Positions 6,489 to 11,690 of a stretch of DNA of 11,690 nucleotides are shown one piece after another (the stretch's first letter is position 1; each line of letters starts with the position of its first letter). Position numbers and translations under genes: made by a program. The stretch is from Gammaproteobacteria bacterium (GTDB lineage Bacteria > Pseudomonadota > Gammaproteobacteria > Nitrosococcales > Methylophagaceae), in NCBI GenBank assembly GCA_002402245.1, contig NVVP01000012.1, forward strand, positions 25,749 through 37,438, given 5' to 3'. The notes under the pieces are model-generated. The model made no database searches and was not told the DNA's origin. It saw only the letters and a list, made by a program, of their open reading frames with translations.

Positions 6489-6938
6489 ATGGACTTGTCT
6501 TCGGCTACGCTAAAAAAACTGCAAAATTTAGCTTTCTCAGTTGAAGGATCTACGCAAAAATCAGTGGATATTTCATCTACTTTAGGAATGCAATCTGTAC
6601 TAAAGGTGGCTGCTGCAGAGACGACCGATCAAAATATAATCGTTCGTTATAATGATTTTTTATCGACAGTGACAGAGAGTGAAAAGGCAGCATTAGAGCT
6701 GTATAAATTAACCAATAGTAGTGTTGCTGAAAAGTCGCAAGCAATACTATCGACGGTGACAGTGACGCCTAATAAAGTTGAAATTAGCCCGCCAGCTGAA
6801 TTGACTCAGCCTCAAGTAAGAAAAATAAAAGGTATGTATCGGGGCCAGCCTATTTATGAGGATGAAGTCGCGGAAGAAGCTGAACCTAAAGAAAGAGAAA
6901 TCAAAGGCATGTATCGCGGTCGGCCTACCTATAAATAA
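6489..6938 (+). CDS. hypothetical protein with two C-terminal KGMYRGxPxY motifs
   Basis: 149 residues; I do not recognise the family. There is no signal peptide or membrane segment. Residues 1-95 are Ser/Thr/Ala/Leu-rich, likely mostly helical, with a repeated LSTVT (58-62 and 87-91). A Pro-containing linker (about 94-110) leads to two copies of a basic-aromatic motif: RKIKGMYRGQPIY (111-123) and REIKGMYRGRPTY (136-148), joined by an acidic segment (EDEVAEEAEPKE). The second copy is the very end of the protein. The copies differ mainly at synonymous and third positions, so the motif is under protein-level selection and the gene is likely real. AAGGA (6472-6476) precedes the ATG by 12 nt, rather far. 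Codon use resembles the neighbours. The gene follows lgt by 100 bp and converges on dgkA with about 20 bp between them. Function unknown; a short peptide-like binding motif is possible. Confidence 0.72.
   Translation: MDLSSATLKKLQNLAFSVEGSTQKSVDISSTLGMQSVLKVAAAETTDQNIIVRYNDFLSTVTESEKAALELYKLTNSSVAEKSQAILSTVTVTPNKVEISPPAELTQPQVRKIKGMYRGQPIYEDEVAEEAEPKEREIKGMYRGRPTYK
6819..6932 (+). repeat. two-copy coding repeat, IKGMYRGxPxY, 75-bp period
   Basis: The copies run from 6819 to 6857 and from 6894 to 6932, in frame. Encoded residues are 9 of 13 or better identical (core IKGMYRG invariant), while the DNA differs at several third positions such as GGT/GGC, CGG/CGC and CAG/CGG. This indicates an old duplication kept at the protein level rather than recent slippage. 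Confidence 0.8.
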
Positions 6939-6959
6939 GCACGAAATTCTAAATTTAGT

Positions 6960-7319
6960 TTAATGGGTTAGAAGTATAACTGCCCAGACAGCGATAACGA
7001 TTAGGATGCTCAAGAAAACAGCTGAAGAACCATAGTCTTTTGCTCGGCCAGAAAGTATATGGTGTTCATCACTAATACGATCAACCACACATTCAATAGC
7101 TGAATTAAGTATTTCGACAATAAGTACAAAGACTAAACTGATGATCATCGCGAGTCGTTCATAATGGCTGACATCAAGTAAAAAGCTGAAGCCACCAAAG
7201 AAGATAACGGCAATGAACTCTTGTAAAAAAGCGACTTCATTGGTGAGGGCTGATTTAAAACCTTTAAATGAATAAAGACCCGCATAAAATATTCGTTTAA
7301 ATCCAGTATTCTTTTCCAT
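6960..7319 (-). CDS. dgkA: diacylglycerol kinase
   Basis: 119-residue trimeric inner-membrane kinase that phosphorylates diacylglycerol to phosphatidic acid, recycling diacylglycerol released when phosphatidylglycerol head groups are used for periplasmic glucan synthesis. The protein aligns end to end with E. coli DgkA: GFKRI near the N-terminus, NEVAFLQE (E28), VEILNSAIECVVDRI (E69, N72, E76) and SGRAKDYGSSAV (K94, D95), with three hydrophobic segments. The ATG at 7319 was chosen because MEKNTGFKRI matches the normal DgkA start; the frame is open to 7436, but the extra 39 residues have no family resemblance. AGG (7329-7331, - strand) is a modest ribosome-binding site. It converges with the 6489 gene and diverges from mnmG. 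Confidence 0.95.
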   Translation of the reverse strand: MEKNTGFKRIFYAGLYSFKGFKSALTNEVAFLQEFIAVIFFGGFSFLLDVSHYERLAMIISLVFVLIVEILNSAIECVVDRISDEHHILSGRAKDYGSSAVFLSILIVIAVWAVILLTH

Positions 7320-7454
7320 AATATTTGGCCTAATAACTAATATTGTTGGCAAGAACATAACATGAATTAAGCTATATAAATAAGCACTATTTCGATTAAA
7401 AATAGGCTTGGTTTTACAGTGATAGGGAGGGCTCAATTGTATTGGCTTGTTTTA

Positions 7455-7488
7455 GCTTGCATGTCTCTCATATATTTTGCTTGCATGT
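7455..7488. repeat. 10-bp direct repeat GCTTGCATGT upstream of mnmG
   Basis: GCTTGCATGT occurs at 7455-7464 and again at 7479-7488, a 24-bp period, within the 214-bp dgkA-mnmG intergenic region. The second copy overlaps the likely -35 region of the mnmG promoter, so a regulator-binding pair is conceivable. The copies are exact; the function is unknown. Confidence 0.6.
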
Positions 7489-7506
7489 TAAACTGCCGAT
7501 TACAAT
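7477..7506 (+). promoter_or_regulatory. candidate promoter for the mnmG-rsmG-parA-parB operon
   Basis: TACAAT (7501-7506, five of six matches) with TTGCTT (7477-7482, weak -35) and an 18-bp spacer. Transcription would start near 7513, about 20 nt before the mnmG ATG. The -35 is poor, so the call rests mainly on the -10 and its position. Confidence 0.4.
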
Positions 7507-7533
7507 TTGTTTTTTCAGTGTTAGAGTTATGCT

Positions 7534-9417
7534 ATGAGTTATCAAGATCATTATGATGTTATTGTTGTTGGCGGCGGCCATGCGGGTACAGAAGCTGCGT
7601 TAGCCTCTGCACGGCAGGGTGTGAGAACATTATTGCTGACTCAAAATATCGAAACTCTAGGTCAAATGAGTTGCAACCCCGCTATTGGGGGTATTGGTAA
7701 AGGCCATCTAGTTAAAGAAGTGGATGCGCTAGGTGGTGCGATGGCTTTGGCTGCTGATCTAGGCGGTATTCAATTTCGTATTTTAAATGCCAGTAAAGGC
7801 CCTGCGGTACGAGCAACCCGAGCTCAAGCTGATCGGGTTCGCTATAAAGCCGCTATTCGACATAGATTAGAGAACCAAGAGAACTTATTCCTGTTTCAAC
7901 AAACTGTTGATGATTTGGTGGTTGAGAATGATCGCGTCGTTGGAGTGGTTACTCAGGCTGGCTTACGATTTTCAGCTAAATCAGTGGTATTAACAGTAGG
8001 TACCTTTTTAGGCGGCCTTATTCACATAGGTATGGAAAATCATCAAGGCGGTCGTGCCGGTGATCCTGCTTCAAATACATTATCACTGCGATTGCGCGCC
8101 TTACCTTTTAGAGTTGATCGTTTAAAGACCGGCACACCACCTCGTATAACGACCAGCACAATCGATTTTTCTGACTTAGCTGAGCAGCCGGGTGATACAC
8201 CGACACCATTATTTTCATTTATGGGCAAACAGTCAGATCATCCAGATCAAATATCATGTTATATCACCCACACTAACGAGAAAACACACGAGATTATTCG
8301 CAACAATTTACATCGTTCACCGATGTATAGTGGTGAGATTGAAGGTATAGGACCTCGCTACTGTCCTTCTATAGAAGATAAAGTAGTGCGTTTTGCTGAT
8401 CGTAATTCTCATCAGATATTTCTTGAGCCTGAAGGCTTAAATTGTGGCGAAGTTTATCCTAACGGTATCTCGACCAGTCTACCTTTTGATGTGCAATATG
8501 AAATTGTACGCTCGATGAAAGGTCTAGAAAATGCCCATATTTCTCGACCGGGTTATGCGATTGAGTATGACTATTTTGATCCACGTGATTTACAGCCGTG
8601 GCTTGAAACTAAGCATATGGCCGGTTTGTTTTTTGCGGGGCAAATTAATGGCACAACAGGTTATGAAGAGGCCGCAGCCCAAGGCCTAATTGCTGGATTG
8701 AATGCTGGCTTACAAGCAAGAGAAATGGAGCCTTGGTTCCCGCGTCGTGATGAAGCCTATATTGGTGTTCTGATAGATGATTTGATTACATCGGGTACCA
8801 AAGAACCCTATCGAATGTTTACTAGCCGTGCAGAATATCGCTTGTTATTACGAGAAGATAATGCTGATTTACGTTTAACACCAAAAGGCCGAGAGCTTGG
8901 TTTGGTTGATGATGCTCGCTGGGAAGCGTTTATTGAAAAACGAGAAGCGATTGAAAAAGAAGCGGCACGTTTAGCTTCGTTTAAATTTAGTCCTGAGAAA
9001 ATAGATCAACAAGTGGCTGAGAAAGTACTGGGCGAACCCTTGAAAAAAGTAGCTACAGCCCTCGATTTATTACGCCGACCAGAAGTTGACTATAACGGTT
9101 TATTAGCCTTATTAGGTGAAGAGCTGTCGGTAGCAGGTGAAGTGGCTGAGCAAGTTGTGATTCAAACTAAATATGCAGGTTATATTGCTCGGCAGCAGGG
9201 TGATATTGATCGACTAAAACGCAATGAAAATACCGCGTTGCCAGAGGATATTGATTATCAAACGGTGTATGGCTTATCTAATGAGGCACGTGAGAAGTTT
9301 GAGCAAGCTAGACCTAATAGCTTAGGCCAAGCCGGTCGTATTTCTGGAATTACCCCCGCGGCAATTTCTTTATTATTAGTCCATTTAAAACGTAATAACA
9401 AAGGTGAGAAATCTTAA
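7534..9417 (+). CDS. mnmG: tRNA uridine-5-carboxymethylaminomethyl modification enzyme MnmG (GidA)
   Basis: 627-residue FAD-dependent protein that, in complex with the GTPase MnmE, installs the (carboxymethyl)aminomethyl group at C5 of wobble uridine 34 in several tRNAs. It shows the dinucleotide-binding motif VVGGGHAGTEA (G13, G15, G18), catalytic C47 in QMSCNPAIGGIGKGHL, C277 in the signature GIGPRYCPSIEDK, the second signature AGQINGTTGYEEAAAQG, and the helical C-terminal domain that binds MnmE and tRNA. Length matches E. coli MnmG (629). The ATG at 7534 gives the usual MSYQDHYDVIVVGGG start; the upstream AGAG is a weak ribosome-binding site. Its stop TAA shares one base with the rsmG ATG, indicating translational coupling. 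mnmE, often just upstream, is replaced here by the divergent dgkA. Confidence 0.97.
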   Translation: MSYQDHYDVIVVGGGHAGTEAALASARQGVRTLLLTQNIETLGQMSCNPAIGGIGKGHLVKEVDALGGAMALAADLGGIQFRILNASKGPAVRATRAQADRVRYKAAIRHRLENQENLFLFQQTVDDLVVENDRVVGVVTQAGLRFSAKSVVLTVGTFLGGLIHIGMENHQGGRAGDPASNTLSLRLRALPFRVDRLKTGTPPRITTSTIDFSDLAEQPGDTPTPLFSFMGKQSDHPDQISCYITHTNEKTHEIIRNNLHRSPMYSGEIEGIGPRYCPSIEDKVVRFADRNSHQIFLEPEGLNCGEVYPNGISTSLPFDVQYEIVRSMKGLENAHISRPGYAIEYDYFDPRDLQPWLETKHMAGLFFAGQINGTTGYEEAAAQGLIAGLNAGLQAREMEPWFPRRDEAYIGVLIDDLITSGTKEPYRMFTSRAEYRLLLREDNADLRLTPKGRELGLVDDARWEAFIEKREAIEKEAARLASFKFSPEKIDQQVAEKVLGEPLKKVATALDLLRRPEVDYNGLLALLGEELSVAGEVAEQVVIQTKYAGYIARQQGDIDRLKRNENTALPEDIDYQTVYGLSNEAREKFEQARPNSLGQAGRISGITPAAISLLLVHLKRNNKGEKS

Positions 9418-10043
9418 TGGAAAACTCGCTTTTGCAGCAAATAAAACAAGGGTGTAACGACTTAGATTTATCTTTAACTGATCAACAACAGATAAAATTA
9501 CAACGTTATGTCGAACTATTGCTTAAGTGGAATAAAGTCTATAACTTAACCTCTGTACGCAATGTAAATGAGATGGTAAGCCGACATATTCTAGATAGCT
9601 TGGCTATTATTCCTCATTTAAAAGGTGAATCGCTATTAGATGTGGGCACCGGTGCTGGTTTACCGGGAATACCTATTGCCATTGCTTTCCCTGATATGGC
9701 CGTGACTTTGTTGGATACTAATTCGAAAAAAACACGATTTTTACAACAGGCTAAGGCTGAACTCGGCTTAAATAATGTGACCGTTGTACATGCAAGAGTA
9801 GAGGCAGCAGAGTTGCCTAAATTTGATATTATTACTACACGTGCTTTCGCTTCTGTAGAGGATATTATTGCTTTAACCGGCCACCATTGTGCTGATGAGG
9901 GCTGTTTATTATTAATGAAAGGCGTGCAATCCGATGAAGAAATCGCCACGATTGGTGCCGGCTTTAAATTGGATGAAATTGTGACACTCTCGGTTCCTGA
10001 ATGTGATGGGCAGCGTCATCTTATAAGACTGATTAAGGAATAA
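9417..10043 (+). CDS. rsmG: 16S rRNA (guanine527-N7)-methyltransferase RsmG (GidB)
   Basis: 208-residue SAM-dependent methyltransferase that adds m7G at position 527 of 16S rRNA; its loss in other bacteria gives low-level streptomycin resistance. Seen are WNKVYNLTSV (38-47), SRHILDSL (55-62), the SAM-binding motif LLDVGTGAGLPGIPIA (73-88) and the acidic LLDTNSKKTRFL (98-109) after the second strand. Length equals E. coli RsmG (207) within one residue. The start overlaps the mnmG stop by one base (TAATG), and AAGGTGAG (9401-9408) lies inside the mnmG 3' end. The next gene, parA, starts 5 bp after its stop. Confidence 0.97.
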   Translation: MENSLLQQIKQGCNDLDLSLTDQQQIKLQRYVELLLKWNKVYNLTSVRNVNEMVSRHILDSLAIIPHLKGESLLDVGTGAGLPGIPIAIAFPDMAVTLLDTNSKKTRFLQQAKAELGLNNVTVVHARVEAAELPKFDIITTRAFASVEDIIALTGHHCADEGCLLLMKGVQSDEEIATIGAGFKLDEIVTLSVPECDGQRHLIRLIKE

Positions 10044-10048
10044 TGTGA

Positions 10049-10822
10049 ATGGGTAATATCTACGCAGTAACCAATCAGAAAGGCGGAGTGGGTAAAACGA
10101 CTACAACCGTTAATCTAGCAGCGTCTCTTGCCGCTACAGGTAAAAAAGTATTACTGATAGATCTTGACCCACAAGGCAATGCATCAACAGGCTGTGGTGT
10201 AGATAAAGATAATATTGAAGTTGGTAGCTACGATGTCATTATGACTGCGGTTAAAGCGGCCGATGCTATTGTGACTCCTGATAATCTTGGCTTTGATGTG
10301 ATGCCGACTAATTCAGATATGACTGCAGCTGAAGTACAATTATTGGATGTGAAGTTAAGAGAACACCGATTAAGACTTGCTTTAGAGTCAACCCGACAAA
10401 ATTATGATTATATTCTGATTGATTGCCCACCTTCGCTAAGCATGTTGACCTTAAATGCTTTGGTTGCCTCTCAAGGTGTTCTGATACCTATTCAATGTGA
10501 ATATTATGCATTAGAAGGATTATCCTCATTATTGAAGACTATCGAACGGGTTAAACAGCGTGCTAACCCAAGCCTAGAGCTAAGCGGGTTAATACGGACT
10601 ATGTATGATGCACGTAATAACTTGGCCAATCAGGTGTCACGGCAATTAATTACTCACTTTAATAAAAAAGTATTTCATGCCATTATTCCAAGGAATGTAC
10701 GTCTTGCTGAAGCACCAAGTCATGGAATACCGGTAATTGATTATGATCGCTCTTCACGTGGATCAATTGCCTATATGGCGATGGCAAGTGAGTTTATGCG
10801 TCGAGAAGCAACTAATGATTAG
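10049..10822 (+). CDS. parA: chromosome-partitioning ATPase ParA (Soj)
   Basis: 257-residue deviant Walker ATPase that binds the nucleoid and, together with ParB, moves the replication-origin region apart. The deviant Walker A motif KGGVGKTT is at 11-18 with the signature lysine K11. Walker A' LLIDLDPQGNAS (35-46) carries D40, and Walker B YILIDCPPS (121-129) carries D125. No N-terminal helix-turn-helix domain is present, which marks it as a chromosomal (Soj-type) ParA rather than a plasmid type Ia protein. The ATG at 10049 is preceded by AAGGAA (10035-10040) within the rsmG 3' end. An upstream ATG at 10043 is immediately followed by a stop. Cotranscribed with parB, 11 bp downstream. Confidence 0.97.
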   Translation: MGNIYAVTNQKGGVGKTTTTVNLAASLAATGKKVLLIDLDPQGNASTGCGVDKDNIEVGSYDVIMTAVKAADAIVTPDNLGFDVMPTNSDMTAAEVQLLDVKLREHRLRLALESTRQNYDYILIDCPPSLSMLTLNALVASQGVLIPIQCEYYALEGLSSLLKTIERVKQRANPSLELSGLIRTMYDARNNLANQVSRQLITHFNKKVFHAIIPRNVRLAEAPSHGIPVIDYDRSSRGSIAYMAMASEFMRREATND

Positions 10823-10833
10823 GAATACACATT

Positions 10834-11688
10834 GTGAGTAAAAAAAGAGGATTAGGCCGAGGACTGGATGCATTATTAACCGATGTATCTTATGAGAATG
10901 AAAGCCTTAATGATAGCTTGCAATATTTCTCACTGGATATGATTCAGCCAGGGAAATATCAACCTCGGGTGGATATGTCAGAAGAGTCATTGGATGAACT
11001 GGCTGCTTCAATTAAAGCTCAGGGCATTGTTCAGCCTATCGTGGTTCGACCTATTGGCGGTGGACGCTATGAGATTATTGCGGGCGAACGTCGCTGGCGT
11101 GCTTCAAAGATTGCTGGCTTAACAGAGTTGCCTGCACTCATTCGCGATGTCACCGATCGTGAAGCCATTGCTATGGCTTTGATTGAAAATATTCAACGTG
11201 AGAACTTAAACCCAATGGAAGAAGCGAATGCTCTATTCCGTTTGCGTGAAGAGTTCTCTATGACGCATCAAGAGGCTGCAGAAGCGGTAGGCCGTTCGCG
11301 TGCGTCAGTATCTAATTTATTACGCCTGCGTAATTTGAATGATGATGTAAAACGCTTAGTTGAAAATGGTGACTTAGAAATGGGCCATGCTCGTGCTCTA
11401 CTGGCCTTGGAAGGTGAAGCACAATCAGAAGCTGCTGATAATATTGTCGAAAAAGGTTTGTCTGTTCGTGAAACAGAACAATTAATTCGCCGTTTAATCA
11501 AGCCTGTTAAAGAGAAAGCAAAGCAGTCTGATGCATTGGCTGGTGAACTAAATAAATTAGAGCAATTAATTAGTGAAAAATTAGGCGACCGCTTTACGGT
11601 TAAACACACTGCAAGCGGTAAGGGTAAATTAGTCATCGATTATTCTGATGTTGCTGATTTAAGAGATATTATTAAGCGTATAAAATAA
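10834..11688 (+). CDS. parB: chromosome-partitioning protein ParB (Spo0J)
   Basis: 284-residue CTP-dependent DNA clamp that loads at parS sites and activates ParA. Domains in order: N-terminal ParA-stimulating segment KKRGLGRGLDALL (3-15); CTP-binding/ParB-Srx domain with the arginine box GERRWRA (84-90) and ENIQREN (118-124); helix-turn-helix parS-reading domain (about 144-166, MTHQEAAEAVGRSRASVSNLL); and C-terminal dimerisation domain with GKGKLVIDYSDVADLRDIIKRI. Translation starts at a GTG (10834). It is favoured because MSKKRGLGRGL is the canonical N-terminus and AGGAA (10821-10825) lies 8 nt upstream, overlapping the parA stop. The gene is complete and ends two bases before the window edge. 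Confidence 0.97.
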   Translation: MSKKRGLGRGLDALLTDVSYENESLNDSLQYFSLDMIQPGKYQPRVDMSEESLDELAASIKAQGIVQPIVVRPIGGGRYEIIAGERRWRASKIAGLTELPALIRDVTDREAIAMALIENIQRENLNPMEEANALFRLREEFSMTHQEAAEAVGRSRASVSNLLRLRNLNDDVKRLVENGDLEMGHARALLALEGEAQSEAADNIVEKGLSVRETEQLIRRLIKPVKEKAKQSDALAGELNKLEQLISEKLGDRFTVKHTASGKGKLVIDYSDVADLRDIIKRIK

Positions 11689-11690
11689 GT

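Noticed and set aside
7320..7436. 39-residue N-terminal extension of DgkA
   Set aside because: The extension has no similarity to DgkA, and the ATG at 7319 reproduces the family N-terminus and length.
7320..7533. possible oriC upstream of mnmG
   Set aside because: The location is suggestive, but there are no TTATNCACA-type DnaA boxes and no cluster of AT-rich 13-mers. The gap is adequately explained by two divergent promoters.
9614..9949. open frame on the - strand inside rsmG, and similar ones at 8043-8228 and 11268-11636
   Set aside because: All lie opposite well-conserved genes (rsmG, mnmG, parB), show no family resemblance and have no ribosome-binding site or promoter support.
10751..10766. 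parS-like site with central CACGTG inside parA
   Set aside because: The palindrome does not extend beyond the central six bases, and only about 11 of 16 positions fit the parS consensus. Similar CACGTG hexamers occur in rhlE and mnmG. I see no convincing parS in this window.

Overview
This window looks like ordinary chromosomal DNA of a gammaproteobacterium. RhlE, YaiI, Lgt, DgkA, MnmG, RsmG, ParA and ParB all read as gammaproteobacterial-type proteins, and the mnmG-rsmG-parA-parB cluster is the classic origin-proximal block. The TorF/P-II/Amt set and the moderately AT-rich codon use suggest a marine or aquatic lineage, but I cannot name a genus. I see no phage, transposon, CRISPR, tRNA or rRNA, and no obvious horizontally acquired island.

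Layout. Positions 1-878 hold the 3' part of an HI0933/YhiN-type flavoprotein. It is followed by rhlE (DEAD-box RNA helicase, start moved to 984) and yaiI (UPF0178), all on the + strand. A strong symmetrical hairpin at 2850-2886 ends this run and also the converging torF-glnK-amtB unit on the - strand (5330 down to 2904). That unit encodes a TorF-type outer-membrane porin, a P-II signal protein and an ammonium transporter. Upstream of torF are a well-matched sigma-54 promoter (5418-5432) and an NtrC-like palindrome (5514-5530) about 115 bp before the inferred transcription start. The unit is therefore probably induced by nitrogen limitation. The same 284-bp intergenic region carries a CRP-like palindrome and a sigma-70-like promoter for the divergent lgt (prolipoprotein diacylglyceryl transferase).

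After lgt comes an unrecognised 149-residue soluble protein (6489-6938) ending in two copies of a KGMYRGxPxY motif. It converges on dgkA (diacylglycerol kinase, - strand). A 214-bp divergent gap with a 10-bp direct repeat leads to mnmG, rsmG, parA and parB, tightly packed on the + strand (1-bp overlap, then 5- and 11-bp gaps). This is presumably one operon for tRNA wobble modification, 16S rRNA m7G527 methylation and chromosome segregation.

Most genes are housekeeping. The points most worth a second look are the nitrogen-control architecture in front of torF, the porin's place in an ammonium-uptake operon, the hairpin between torF and glnK, and the unrecognised repeat-tailed protein. I found no convincing undescribed multi-gene system.
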